From an uncultured Clostridia bacterium (lineage in GTDB: Bacteria; Bacillota; Clostridia; TANB77; CAG-508), in assembly GCA_944387455.1 (NCBI GenBank), contig CALXEY010000009.1:1-32155 (forward strand): DNA of 32,155 bases. The letters run 5' to 3'. The translations under genes were made by a program, and so were the position numbers. Position 1 is the stretch's first letter, and each line of letters opens with the position of its first letter. Shown one piece after another: positions 8,014 to 16,429 of this stretch. Under the pieces are notes generated by a model. It was not told the origin of the DNA. It saw only the letters and a program-made list of their open reading frames with translations, and did not search any database.

Positions 8014-8881
8014 AAGTATGACAGGATATGGAAAAGCAAATTTAGAAAAAAACTCTAGAAAATATCAAGTGGAAATAAGAAGTGTAAATCATAGATATTT
8101 AGATATTTCTGTAAGAATGCCACGAGCATTAAGTTATTTAGAAGAAACAGTAAAAAGTGAAATATCTAAAAATATAAAAAGAGGAAAAATAGATGTTTTT
8201 ATAACTTTCGAAAACAATTCACTTGAAGGAAGAAAAATAAGTATAAATAAAGAACTAGCAAGAGAATATATTAGAAATTTAAAAGAATTAGCAATTGAAG
8301 AAGACTTGATATCAGAAATAAAAGTTAATGATATAGCAAGATATCCAGAAGTTTTGAGTATACAAGATAATCAAGATGATGATACTATCAAAAAAGAAAT
8401 GATAGAAGTAGTAGAAATTGCAGTAAATAATCTATTAGAGATGAAAAAGATAGAAGGAGAAAAAATTGCAAAAGACTTAAATAACAGATTAGAATTTATT
8501 AAAGAAAAAATAAATGAATTATCTGAACTTTCTACTGGACTTATTTCGGAATATGTAGTAAAATTGGAAGAGAGAATTAAACAATTACTAAAAGAGCAAG
8601 AAATAGACAAATCAAGATTAGCTGAAGAAGTTGTAATATATGCAGATAAATGTTCAATAGAAGAAGAACTAACAAGATTAAATAGTCATATATCACAATT
8701 TAAAAATCTTTTGAATCTAGAAGGGGCAATTGGAAAAAAACTAGATTTTATAGTACAAGAGATGAATAGAGAAACCAATACAATAGGGGCAAAATCTGGT
8801 AGTCTAGAAATTACAAATGATGTTATAGATCTAAAAACTGAAATAGAAAATATTAGAGAACAAATACAAAATATAGAATAG
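8006..8881 (+). CDS. yicC: YicC/YloC family endoribonuclease
   Basis: 291 residues, standard length. It begins with the diagnostic [11 protein letters not shown], and the YicC-like N-terminal domain includes [18 protein letters not shown]. The C-terminal DUF1732 domain carries the conserved [20 protein letters not shown] and [20 protein letters not shown]. coli YicC and B. subtilis YloC are RNA endonucleases or RNase adaptors. It overlaps the preceding gene by 8 bases, and the remA ribosome binding site follows at once. The order yicC-remA is conserved across Firmicutes. Confidence 0.96.
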   Translation: MIRSMTGYGKANLEKNSRKYQVEIRSVNHRYLDISVRMPRALSYLEETVKSEISKNIKRGKIDVFITFENNSLEGRKISINKELAREYIRNLKELAIEEDLISEIKVNDIARYPEVLSIQDNQDDDTIKKEMIEVVEIAVNNLLEMKKIEGEKIAKDLNNRLEFIKEKINELSELSTGLISEYVVKLEERIKQLLKEQEIDKSRLAEEVVIYADKCSIEEELTRLNSHISQFKNLLNLEGAIGKKLDFIVQEMNRETNTIGAKSGSLEITNDVIDLKTEIENIREQIQNIE

Positions 8882-8897
8882 AAAGGAGTTGTGTTTT

Positions 8898-9209
8898 ATG
8901 CAATTAGTGAATATTGGATTTGGTAATATTATTTCAGCACAAAGAATTGTAGCAATAGTAAGCCCAGAATCGGCACCAATAAAAAGATTAATTCAAGAAG
9001 CAAAAGATAATAAAACAGCAATTGATGCAACTTGTGGAAGAAGAACAAGAGCAGCCCTAGTTATGGACTCAGGACATATTATTTTATCAGCAGTACAACC
9101 AGAGACAGTAGGTGGAAGAATAGATAAAACAATATCACCTGAAGAACTAGGAAAACAATTAGCCGAAAGTATGAAAATAGATAATTTAAAAGGAGTTGAT
9201 GAAAAATGA
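8898..9209 (+). CDS. remA: RemA-type DNA-binding regulator (DUF370)
   Basis: 103 residues. ATG 8898 is chosen because AAAGGAG at 8882-8888 lies 9 bases upstream; an upstream TTG at 8889 is too close to it. The protein has the family's compact core with [47 protein letters not shown] and [14 protein letters not shown]. RemA is an oligomeric DNA-binding regulator of biofilm matrix and osmoprotection genes in B. subtilis. It is slightly longer than usual, with an acidic C-terminal extension. Its last 4 bases overlap the rpoZ start. Confidence 0.95.
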   Translation: MQLVNIGFGNIISAQRIVAIVSPESAPIKRLIQEAKDNKTAIDATCGRRTRAALVMDSGHIILSAVQPETVGGRIDKTISPEELGKQLAESMKIDNLKGVDEK

Positions 9210-9445
9210 TGGTAAAACCAACAGTAGCAGAATTATTAAAAAAAGCAAATAATAGATATGAATTAGTAATAGCAACAGCAAGAAGAGCAAGACAAATAGC
9301 AGCAGGAGCAGAACCAAAAACAGATGTAAAAGAAGAATCACCTGTAACACTTGCTGCAAATGAAATAGCAGAAGGAAAAGTATCTATAGTAGAAGAACCA
9401 GAAGATGAAAATGATGATATAGAAAATGATATAAAAGTAGAATAA
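9206..9445 (+). CDS. rpoZ: RNA polymerase omega subunit
   Basis: 79 residues. ATG 9206 overlaps the remA stop (ATGATG), and a second ATG at 9209 is equally possible. The core omega motifs are [28 protein letters not shown] in split form, with [14 protein letters not shown] short acidic tail follows. Omega binds the beta-prime subunit and aids polymerase assembly. The gmk gene often found between remA and rpoZ in Firmicutes is not here. Confidence 0.94.
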   Translation: MMVKPTVAELLKKANNRYELVIATARRARQIAAGAEPKTDVKEESPVTLAANEIAEGKVSIVEEPEDENDDIENDIKVE

Positions 9446-9461
9446 AGAAATGGAGAAAATA

Positions 9462-10027
9462 ATGGAAAAGAAACATATAATTTCACTAGGTGGAGAACTT
9501 GCAAGTCGGGAAAGGTACAGTATCAAAAATATTAATGGAAAGACTAAACTATACTGTATATAGAAATGGAGACTATTTTAGAAAATTAGCTAAAGAAAGC
9601 GGTATGGATGTTACTACTTTTAATGAATATGTAAAATCACATCCAGAAATAGATAGAAGTATAGAAAATAGTGCATCTGAATATGCAAAAGAACACGATA
9701 ACTTTATAATAGATGCACGTCTTCGGTTGGTATGCTGTGCCAGAATCTTTTAAAGTATATTTAAAAGTAGATATTAATATTGCAGCAAAAAGAGTGTTTA
9801 ATGATGAAGCAAGAAGAGATAGTGAAAGAAAATTTAGTACAGTAGAAGAACAAAAACAAGACATAGAAAAGAGATATAATTTAGAAAATGCGAGATACTT
9901 TGAATTATATGGAGTTAGAAAAGAAGATGAATCTAACTATGATTTAGTTCTAGATACGAGTAATTTAACACCAAATGAAGTTGCAGATAAAATAGAAGAA
10001 GAATATAAAAAATGGTTAGAAAAATAA
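9462..10027 (+). CDS. CMP-kinase-like P-loop nucleotide kinase, needs two +1 frameshifts
   Basis: ATG 9462 follows GGAG at 9452-9455. The 187-residue product is obtained only by skipping C9507 and C9724. Segment 1 (15 residues) ends LGGELAS. Segment 2 opens GKGTVSKILMERLNY, completing the P-loop GGELASGKGT, and ends NFIIDARL. Segment 3 opens GWYAVPESFKVYLKVD and carries the arginine-rich lid (RVFNDEARRDSER). Length and motifs fit cytidylate-kinase-type enzymes, which phosphorylate CMP/dCMP; exact substrate preference is uncertain. No stop or degenerate stretch occurs elsewhere in the joined frame. Each shift is at T-CGG, and the zero-frame reading ends at 9561 after the first site and at 9751 after the second. 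Such a kinase is expected to be needed for growth, which argues against a pseudogene. It could partly stand in for the missing gmk, but I have no evidence for that. Confidence 0.82.
9504..9510 (+). promoter_or_regulatory. putative +1 frameshift site 1 (AGT-CGG-G)
   Basis: AGT (Ser15) is followed by in-frame CGG at 9507. Skipping C9507 gives GGG AAA GGT ACA, the GKGT of the P-loop. GGTGGAG at 9489-9495 upstream is Shine-Dalgarno-like and might stimulate a shift. Confidence 0.75.
9721..9727 (+). promoter_or_regulatory. putative +1 frameshift site 2 (CTT-CGG-T)
   Basis: CTT (Leu87) is followed by in-frame CGG at 9724. Skipping C9724 gives GGT TGG TAT GCT, matching the DARLGWYAVP-type motif of the kinase. 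The unshifted frame stops at 9751-9753. Confidence 0.75.
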
Positions 10028-10058
10028 AAGGTGAGATTTAATATAAGCTCACTTTTTT
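10028..10058 (+). terminator. weak terminator or attenuator before priA
   Basis: GTGAG at 10031-10035 pairs with CTCAC at 10048-10052, followed by TTTTTT. The short stem may partly end the upstream operon; the priA ribosome binding site AAAGGAG follows directly. Confidence 0.6.
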
Positions 10059-10074
10059 CAATAAAGGAGCTAAA

Positions 10075-12346
10075 ATGATAGCAGAGGTAATAATAAATAG
10101 AACAGCAAAAAAATTAAATAGGACTTTTGATTATAATATACCAAAAGAATTGGAAGACTTTGTTATAATAGGTAGCAAAGTTTTAGTTCCATTTGGTAAA
10201 AGTGGAAAATTAGAAGAAGCTTTTGTAGTAAGAATAAAGGAAAAATCTGAATTTGAAGTAAAAGATATAGAAAAAATAGAAGATTCTTTAAATGATGATA
10301 AAATAGAGCTTGCAAAATGGATGTCAAAAAGATATTTTTGTAATGTATCAGATTGTATAAAACTAATGTTACAACCAGGAACTAGAACAAAAGAAAAAAA
10401 GATGCAAGATAAAAAGATACAAGCAGTGTATTTGAAAAAAAATATAGAAGAAATAGAATTAGATATAGAAGCGGGAAAAATAAAATCAGAAAAACAAAAA
10501 AAGATACTAAATTTTGTAAAACAAAATGAAGGTGTAACAATACCAGAAATAGAATTGCTATTAGATTGTTCAAGGGCAATAGTAAAGACTTTAGTAAAAA
10601 ATGATTATTTAGAAATATTAGATAAAAAAATAGAAAGAGACCCTTTAAGAAACAAAAAAATAGAAAAAACTAATTTCTTAAAATTAACTGAAGAACAAGA
10701 AAAAGCATTTGAAAAAGTAAGAAAAACAATTTGTGAAGGTGATTTTAAAGAGTATTTATTATATGGAGTAACGGGGTCTCGGAAAAACAGAAATATATTT
10801 ACAGTTAATAGAAGAAGTTTTGAAAAAAGAAAAAACAGCAATAGTATTAGTGCCAGAAATATCATTAACACCACAAATGTTAGATAGATTTATATCAAGA
10901 TTTGGAAAAGAGAAAATAGCGGTATTGCATAGTAAATTATCAATTGGTGAAAAATATGATGAGTGGGATAAAATAAAAACAAAAAAAGCAAAAATAGTAA
11001 TAGGAGCAAGGTCTGCTATATTTGCTCCTGTAGAAGATTTGGGGATAATAATAATTGATGAAGAACACGACAGTTCCTATAAATCAGAATCAAACCCTAA
11101 ATATGATGCAAAACAAGTAGCAAAATATATTGCAAAACAAAATAAATGTCCTTTGCTTTTAGGTAGTGCAACGCCAGACTTAAAAGAGTATTATAAAGCA
11201 AAAGAATTAGGACAAATAGAATTATTAGAATTAACAAAAAGAGCAAATGAAGCAAGCCTTCCAAAAGTAACAATAATAGACTTAAAAGAAGAACTTGCAA
11301 GTGGAAATAAATCAATGCTAAGTAGAGAATTATATAAGTCAATAGAAGAAAACTTAAAAAATAAAAAACAAACAATATTGTTTTTAAACAGAAGAGGTTA
11401 TTCTACATTTGTAATGTGCAGAAATTGTGGATATGTAGCCAAGTGTAAAAATTGTAATATAAGCCTTACATATCATAGTTATGAGAAAAAACTAAAATGC
11501 CATTATTGTGGATATGAAGAAAATCTTGTAAACATTTGCCCAGAGTGTGGAAGCGATAAAATAAGATATTTCGGAACAGGAACACAAAAATTAGAACAAG
11601 AAATACAAAAAGAATTTCCAAATGCCAGTACAATAAGAATGGACGTAGACACAGTGAGTAAGAAAAACTCACACGAAGAAATATTAAATAAATTTAAAGA
11701 AGACAATATAGATATATTAATAGGAACACAAATGGTAGTAAAAGGACATCATTTTCCAAATGTAACACTTGTTGGAGTAATTACAGCAGATAGCTCACTT
11801 AATATAGATGATTATAGAGCAAATGAGAGAACATTTGACATATTAACACAAGTAGCAGGAAGAGCAGGAAGAGAAAAAGACAAACCAGGAAAAGTAATAA
11901 TACAAACATATAACCCAGATAATTTTACAATAGAGTGTTCAAGAGAACAAAATTATAAGAAATTCTATGAAACAGAAATATTAATACGTAAACAGTTGAA
12001 ATATCCACCATTTTGCGATATAATAGTAATTGGGTTTAGTGGTTTAAAAGAAGAAAAATTAATAGATATCAGTAAAAAAACTTATAATTATTTAAAACAA
12101 AAATTAGAAATTATAGAAAAAGATGAAGAAATAAAACAAGAACAAGAAGGAACAATAAAAATATTTAAACCAATGCCAGCACCAATAGATAAAATACAAA
12201 ATAGGTATAGATATAGAATAATAATAAAAGGAAAGATAAACGAAAAAATAAATGATGTACTAAATGAATATTTACAAAAAGTTTATCAAAAAGATCTAAA
12301 AGATATTAGAATATCAATAGATGTAAACCCTAATAATATGGCATAA
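10075..12346 (+). CDS. priA: primosomal replication restart helicase PriA, needs one +1 frameshift
   Basis: Starting at ATG 10075 after AAAGGAG and skipping C10780, the product is 756 residues, normal for PriA. The N-terminal 3'-DNA-binding domain has FDYNIPKELEDFVIIGSKVLVPFG. Walker A is GVTGSGKTE, split exactly between Ser and Gly by the shift. Walker B is IIIDEEHDSSYKSE. Paired zinc-binding cysteines occur in CRNCGYVAKCKNC and CHYCGYEE...CPECGS. Helicase motifs include GTGTQKLEQE, GTQMVVKGHHFPNVTLVG and VAGRAGRE. PriA reloads the replisome at stalled forks. The unshifted frame stops at 10885-10887, giving a 270-residue protein without ATPase function. There is no other damage. priA-def-fmt order is conserved in Firmicutes; coaBC, often present before priA, is absent here. 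Confidence 0.9.
10777..10783 (+). promoter_or_regulatory. putative +1 frameshift site 3 (TCT-CGG-A)
   Basis: TCT (Ser235) is followed by in-frame CGG at 10780. Skipping C10780 gives GGA AAA ACA GAA, the GKTE of Walker A. The GGGG at 10773-10776 directly before TCT is Shine-Dalgarno-like but lies closer than in the RF2 frameshift. Confidence 0.78.
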
Positions 12347-12365
12347 GCAAAGGAGGATAAGGAAA

Positions 12366-12848
12366 ATGGCAATTAGAAATTTAAGATATGAAGGGGACGA
12401 AATATTAAAAAAGAAATCAAGAGAAGTACCAGAAGAAGACATCTTGACAGAAAAAATACAAACATTGATAGATGATATGATAGAAACAATGCATAAATAC
12501 AATGGAGTAGGCTTAGCAGCTGTACAAGTTGGTATTTTAAAAAGATTAATTGTAATAGATTTATATGATGATAATGGTCCTATAGTATTAATAAACCCAG
12601 TAATTATTAAAACAAAAGGTGAACAAGAAGTAGAAGAAGGATGTTTAAGTTTTCCAAATCAATTCGCAAAAGTTATAAGACCTCAAGAAGTAGTTGCAGA
12701 ATATACTGATAGAGAAGGAAAACGTATGAGAGTAAAAGCAAAAGAGTTATTAGCACAAGCAATAGCACATGAAGTAGATCACTTAAATGGAGAATTATTT
12801 ATAAATAAAATAATACCAGGAACACTAGAATATGTAGAAAATAATTAG
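12366..12848 (+). CDS. def: peptide deformylase
   Basis: 160 residues starting at ATG 12366 after AAAGGAGG. All three catalytic motifs are present: GVGLAAVQVG (motif 1), EEGCLSFP with the metal-binding Cys (motif 2), and QAIAHEVDHLNG with HExxH (motif 3). It removes the N-formyl group from new proteins. It works as a pair with fmt downstream, which adds that group to initiator tRNA. The stop codon lies at the left edge of the palindromic element at 12848-12944. Confidence 0.97.
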   Translation: MAIRNLRYEGDEILKKKSREVPEEDILTEKIQTLIDDMIETMHKYNGVGLAAVQVGILKRLIVIDLYDDNGPIVLINPVIIKTKGEQEVEEGCLSFPNQFAKVIRPQEVVAEYTDREGKRMRVKAKELLAQAIAHEVDHLNGELFINKIIPGTLEYVENN

Positions 12849-12944
12849 GGACGTTTCCTTTGCGACCAAAAGGTCGCATTGGGGACACATCTATATAAAG
12901 ATCTGTCCCGAATGCGACTAAAAAGTCGCAAAAGAAACGTCCCC
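12848..12944. mobile_element. MITE/REP-like palindromic element between def and fmt
   Basis: This 97-bp element has long outer arms (GGGACGTTTCC at 12848-12858 against GAAACGTCCC at 12934-12943, continuing inward to GCGAC/GTCGC). It has three internal hairpins: GCGACC-AAAA-GGTCGC at 12862-12877, GGGACA...TGTCCC at 12882-12909, and GCGACT-AAAA-AGTCGC at 12914-12929. It can fold as one long hairpin or as a cloverleaf. It is much richer in GC than its surroundings. The pattern resembles REP-like elements mobilised by RAYT/IS200-like transposases; no transposase is here. It overlaps the def stop codon and may uncouple or attenuate fmt. Confidence 0.75.
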
Positions 12945-12960
12945 GGAAAGGAAGATGTAT

Positions 12961-13920
12961 ATGAAGATTGTTTTTATGGGTACACCAGATTTTGCCAAAG
13001 AAAGTTTAAAGGCTTTATATGAAGCAGGTTATGAGATTTTAACAGTTGTAACTAACCCAGATAGGAAACAAGGTAGAGGCATGAAAATGTCTGTTTCTCC
13101 TGTTAAAAAATTTGCAGAAGAAAAAGGACTTCAAATACTACAACCAGAAAAGGTTAGAAAAAATGAAGAGTTTATATCTAAAATAAGAGATTTAAAACCA
13201 GATGTTATATGTGTTGTTGCTTATGGTAAAATACTTCCAAAAGAAATTTTAGATATTCCAAAGTGTGGTTGTATTAATGTACATGGTTCATTACTTCCGA
13301 AATATAGAGGTGCAGCACCGATACAATGGGCAGTTTTAAATGGAGACAAAGAAACTGGTATTACCACAATGTATATGGATGTTGGTATGGATACAGGTGA
13401 TATGATTTTAAAAGAAAAAGTTACAATTGGTGATGATGAGACAACAGGTGAATTATGGGATAGATTAGCTAAAATAGGTGGAGAACTTTTAGTAAAAACT
13501 CTAAAAGAAATAGAAAATGGAACAGCAAAACGTATAAAACAAGGAGAAGATTTCTCACTTGCACCGATGCTTGATAAGTCTATTGCTAAAATAGATTGGG
13601 AGAATAAGACTGCTAGAGAAATTAAAAACTTAGTAAGGGGTTTAAACCCTATAATGGGTGCTTATAGTTTTTTAAATGGTAAGAAAATTAAGTTTTGGAA
13701 AGTTAATGTATTAAATAACAATGATATAAATATAGAAGAAAATAAAGATAATTTAGAAAATGGAACAGTATTAATTTCAGATGCAAAACAAGGTTTATAT
13801 ATAGAAGCAAAAGAGGGAATAATAAAAGTACTAGAAATACAAGGCGAAAATGCTAAAAAAATGGATATAGCTAGTTTCTTAAGAGGAAATAAAATAGAAA
13901 AATTTGAGATTTTCAAATAG
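12961..13920 (+). CDS. fmt: methionyl-tRNA formyltransferase
   Basis: 319 residues. ATG 12961 is chosen over ATG 12955 because AAGGAAG at 12948-12954 is well spaced only for the second, and the family starts MKIVFMGTPDFA. The N-terminal formyltransferase domain has the catalytic set CINVHGSLLPKYRGAAPIQW (Asn, His) and GITTMYMDVGMDTGDM (Asp), with the folate site around VVAYGKILP. The C-terminal OB-like domain has IKNLVRGLNPIMGAY. It formylates Met-tRNA(fMet) with 10-formyl-THF. It is the last gene of the operon, ending at a bidirectional terminator. Confidence 0.97.
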   Translation: MKIVFMGTPDFAKESLKALYEAGYEILTVVTNPDRKQGRGMKMSVSPVKKFAEEKGLQILQPEKVRKNEEFISKIRDLKPDVICVVAYGKILPKEILDIPKCGCINVHGSLLPKYRGAAPIQWAVLNGDKETGITTMYMDVGMDTGDMILKEKVTIGDDETTGELWDRLAKIGGELLVKTLKEIENGTAKRIKQGEDFSLAPMLDKSIAKIDWENKTAREIKNLVRGLNPIMGAYSFLNGKKIKFWKVNVLNNNDINIEENKDNLENGTVLISDAKQGLYIEAKEGIIKVLEIQGENAKKMDIASFLRGNKIEKFEIFK

Positions 13921-13950
13921 AAAAAAACCACTTTATATAGTGGCTTTTTT
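13921..13950. terminator. bidirectional terminator between fmt and murC
   Basis: ACCACT...AGTGG(C) forms a short stem flanked by A7 on the left and T6 on the right, so it can serve both the plus-strand fmt operon and the minus-strand murC. Confidence 0.8.
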
Positions 13951-15331
13951 ATTTTAATAACATTGGACCTATTTCAGTTACAGTTCCTGCTCCTAAAGTA
14001 ATTACAATATCATTTGGTTTAATATTTTCTTTTACATATTTAACACAATCTTCAAAATCAGGCATATATTTAGCTTCTTTACCTAAAGAATTTATTTTAT
14101 TAACTAAATCTTTAGAAGATATATTAAAAGTATTTTTTTCTCTAGCTGCATAAATATCTAAAATAATTATATTATCAAAATCAATTAAGGCTTTAGCAAA
14201 ATCATCTAATAATGTTTTAGTTCTGCTGTAAGTATGTGGCTGGAATATAACCCAAGATTTGTTATATTTTTTATTTGAAAGTGAATTATATGTTGCTTTT
14301 ATTTCTGTTGGGTGATGTGCATAATCATCATATACACTAGCATTTCCATTTATTTTTCCTTTAAATTCAAATCTTCTGTGTGCTCCTGTAAATTTTTCTA
14401 AAGCTGATGCAATATCTTTTCTTTCAATTCCATATTCAGTGCATAAGGCAGTGCAAGCTAAAGCATTTAAAATATTGTGTTTTCCTGGAACAGAAAGCTT
14501 TATTGTAACAAAGAATTCTTTTTTATAATAAACATCAAATTTTGCAAAACCGTCATCATCAAAAGAAATATTTCTTGCTGTAAAATCAGAGTCTTGATTT
14601 TCTATTCCATATGTATAAACTTTAGCTACTGTATATTCTTTTAAATCTAAGCAATTTTTATCATCACCATTTAATACTAATATACCGTCATTTGGAAGTA
14701 ATTTAACATATTTTATAAAAGCATTTTTTATATTATCAAATGTTTTAAAATAGTCTAAATGGTCATTATCTATATTTAAAATAATTTCTGCTTTAGGACT
14801 AAATTTTAGAAAACTTTCAACATATTCACAAGCTTCTATTATAAAATGTTCGCTATTTCCAACTCTATAATTTCCATTTAATGGTTTTAATAATGCACCT
14901 ACTTGAATACTTGGGTCTTTTAAAGCGTCTAGAAAACATAGAGATATCATAGAAGTTGTTGTTGTTTTTCCGTGTGTTCCTGATATACAAATAGTATCTT
15001 TATAACAACGAGTTATTTCACCTAAAAAGTCAGCTCTTTCTATTGTTGGAATTCCTAATTTCTTTGCTTCTACCATTTCTGGGTCATCTTGTTTTATTGC
15101 AGCAGAATAAACCACAACATCAGAATTTCTTACATCTTCTATGTTGTGTCCAATAACAACTTTTATTCCTTTTTTTAATAATAATTGTACTGCTTCAGAA
15201 TCAGCTGCATCAGAACCTGTAACATTAAAGCCCCAGTTTTGAAGTATTGCTGCTATACCACTCATACTGATTCCACCAATTCCAATCATATGTATATTTT
15301 TATATTTTTTTATATGTTCTATATTTGGCAT
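13949..15331 (-). CDS. murC: UDP-N-acetylmuramate--L-alanine ligase
   Basis: 460 residues starting at the complement of CAT 15329-15331, with AGAGGAG upstream on the minus strand. The opening KNIHMIGIGGISMSGIAAIL is the Rossmann UDP-sugar site. The ATP P-loop is CISGTHGKTTTTSM. DYAHHPTEIKAT is the C-terminal domain signature and NIDNDHLDYF the central domain. It adds L-alanine to UDP-MurNAc in peptidoglycan precursor synthesis. It is alone on the minus strand, convergent with fmt and divergent from spoVG. Confidence 0.97.
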   Translation of the reverse strand: MPNIEHIKKYKNIHMIGIGGISMSGIAAILQNWGFNVTGSDAADSEAVQLLLKKGIKVVIGHNIEDVRNSDVVVYSAAIKQDDPEMVEAKKLGIPTIERADFLGEITRCYKDTICISGTHGKTTTTSMISLCFLDALKDPSIQVGALLKPLNGNYRVGNSEHFIIEACEYVESFLKFSPKAEIILNIDNDHLDYFKTFDNIKNAFIKYVKLLPNDGILVLNGDDKNCLDLKEYTVAKVYTYGIENQDSDFTARNISFDDDGFAKFDVYYKKEFFVTIKLSVPGKHNILNALACTALCTEYGIERKDIASALEKFTGAHRRFEFKGKINGNASVYDDYAHHPTEIKATYNSLSNKKYNKSWVIFQPHTYSRTKTLLDDFAKALIDFDNIIILDIYAAREKNTFNISSKDLVNKINSLGKEAKYMPDFEDCVKYVKENIKPNDIVITLGAGTVTEIGPMLLK

Positions 15332-15480
15332 TTTAAAAACACGCTCCTCTTATGATTACAAATTATATAATTATATTGGTAAAATTTCAAGTGTTTACAT
15401 CATATAATATTAAAAAAATAGAGAAATGTTACAAGTTAAATAAAATTATATTAATAAATTTAATTTTTTTGTAAAAAAAA

Positions 15481-15509
15481 GAAGGAAAAAAGTTTTTTAT
15501 GAAGAATAA
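15481..15509 (+). promoter_or_regulatory. sigma-H type promoter of spoVG
   Basis: GAAGGAAAA at 15481-15489 matches RnAGGAwww and GAAGAATAA at 15501-15509 matches RnnGAATww, with an 11-base spacer. This is the B. subtilis sigma-H consensus. B. subtilis spoVG is itself sigma-H dependent, so the match is meaningful. An overlapping sigma-A -10 cannot be ruled out. Confidence 0.68.
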
Positions 15510-15578
15510 TATAATTGTACATAAGATTAGACGGTATGTACAAAATTTTTAAAACTTAAGGAAGGCAGGTGCACCAAA

Positions 15579-15854
15579 ATGCAAATTACAGATGTACGTT
15601 TAAGAAAAGTAAATTCAGAGAACAGAATGAAAGCTGTTGCTTCTGTAACATTCGATAACGAATTCGCAGTACACGATATTAAAGTTATCGAAAGTCAAAA
15701 TGGATTATTTATAGCTATGCCTAGTAGAAAAACTCCTAACGGAGAATTCAAAGATATAGCTCATCCAATCAATGCTGAAACTAGAGAGAAAATTCAAAAA
15801 GCTATCTTAGATGCTTATGAAGCTCCAGAACAAACAGAAGAATCAGCAGAATAA
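15579..15854 (+). CDS. spoVG: SpoVG family RNA/DNA-binding regulator
   Basis: 91 residues starting at ATG 15579. The family core is seen in [32 protein letters not shown], and [23 protein letters not shown] split across its beta sheet; the acidic C-terminal tail is typical. SpoVG binds nucleic acids and affects sporulation septation, capsule and virulence genes in Firmicutes. It is a single-gene unit with a sigma-H like promoter and a terminator. Codon use (CGT, ATC, GTT) is closer to that of highly expressed genes than its neighbours. Confidence 0.96.
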   Translation: MQITDVRLRKVNSENRMKAVASVTFDNEFAVHDIKVIESQNGLFIAMPSRKTPNGEFKDIAHPINAETREKIQKAILDAYEAPEQTEESAE

Positions 15855-15863
15855 TAAAAATAG

Positions 15864-15887
15864 AAAGCACCAATTTTGGTGCTTTTT
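15864..15887 (+). terminator. rho-independent terminator of spoVG
   Basis: AAAGCACCAA pairs with TTGGTGCTTT, with the T run continuing to 15885. It is a compact and strong stem. Confidence 0.9.
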
Positions 15888-15959
15888 GTGTGGAAAAAAT
15901 AAAATTACAGTTAGAGTAAAATAAAATTAGAGCAAAGCATTAAGTTTTTTTATGGTTTT

Positions 15960-16003
15960 AGATTGAAATTGTTCGTTGGTTGTTATAACTTCAATCTTTT
16001 TTT
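15960..16003 (+). terminator. second terminator-like hairpin after spoVG
   Basis: AGATTGAA at 15960-15967 pairs with TTCAATCT at 15990-15997, followed by T7. It has no obvious gene before it, so it may end a small RNA that starts after the first terminator, or act as a back-up. Confidence 0.5.
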
Positions 16004-16039
16004 AATAGAAATATAAAAATAAAAAGTACAAATGTACTT

Positions 16040-16285
16040 TTAATAATTTTCAACTAATTTTTTTAATTCATTAAAATCTATATCTAAAACAATACACAAA
16101 GCAATTAGCTCAAAGTCTTTAACACTTTTTTTATTAGTTTCGATTTTATATAATTCAAATCTATCAAGCTCAACTCCTAATAATTCTAATTTACGTGATA
16201 ATTCCATTTTAGAATAATGGCTTTTTTCTCTGTATTCTCTTATTAAACTACCGACAATATTACGTTTATCATTAAACTTTTTCAT
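16040..16285 (-). CDS. XRE-family helix-turn-helix regulator
   Basis: 81 residues. The start is the complement of CAT 16283-16285, preceded by GGAGG with good spacing; a TTG further upstream sits before that site and is rejected. The helix-turn-helix spans about residues 10-60 (IREYREKSHYSKMELSRKLE, then FELYKIETNKKSVKDFELIA), the usual XRE/SinR form. It is divergent from the pilin-like gene at 16430. A perfect 6-bp inverted repeat just after that gene's -10 (16368-16384) is a good candidate operator, so it probably represses itself, the pilin-like gene or both. Confidence 0.82.
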   Translation of the reverse strand: MKKFNDKRNIVGSLIREYREKSHYSKMELSRKLELLGVELDRFELYKIETNKKSVKDFELIALCIVLDIDFNELKKLVENY

Positions 16286-16337
16286 CAAATCCTCCAAAAA
16301 AATCAAATAAAAATATTATAAATTTTTTACTATTTTA

Positions 16338-16384
16338 TTGATTTTATAATAATTTTTATGTTATACTGTGTATAATTAATACAC
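16338..16384 (+). promoter_or_regulatory. promoter with operator-like inverted repeat
   Basis: -35 TTGATT at 16338-16343 and extended -10 TGT-TATACT at 16359-16367 have an 18-base spacer. The inverted repeat GTGTAT-AATTA-ATACAC at 16368-16384 covers the start of transcription, where a bound repressor would block the polymerase. Confidence 0.65.
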
Positions 16385-16429
16385 ATAAACTAAAAAGTGT
16401 TATAAAATAATACTAAGGAGGAAGATTAG

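Noticed and set aside
8547..8549. TCGG in yicC as a further frameshift site
   Set aside because: Here the codons are ATT TCG GAA, so TCG (Ser) is in frame and no shift is needed.
8971..8973. TCGG in remA as a frameshift site
   Set aside because: Read as GAA TCG GCA in the normal frame; the protein is continuous.
9719..9729. UUCG tetraloop C(UUCG)G at CTTCGG as a structural frameshift signal
   Set aside because: The bases next to CTTCGG at 9721 and 27665 do not form a stem, and the other two sites lack CTTCGG.
11571..11574. TTTCGGA in priA as a second shift site
   Set aside because: Codons are TTC GGA (Phe-Gly) in the correct frame; the motif GTGTQ follows normally.
10820..12346. A separate short helicase gene starting at ATG 10820
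   Set aside because: It would lack Walker A, has no ribosome binding site and joins exactly to the upstream PriA part by one base.
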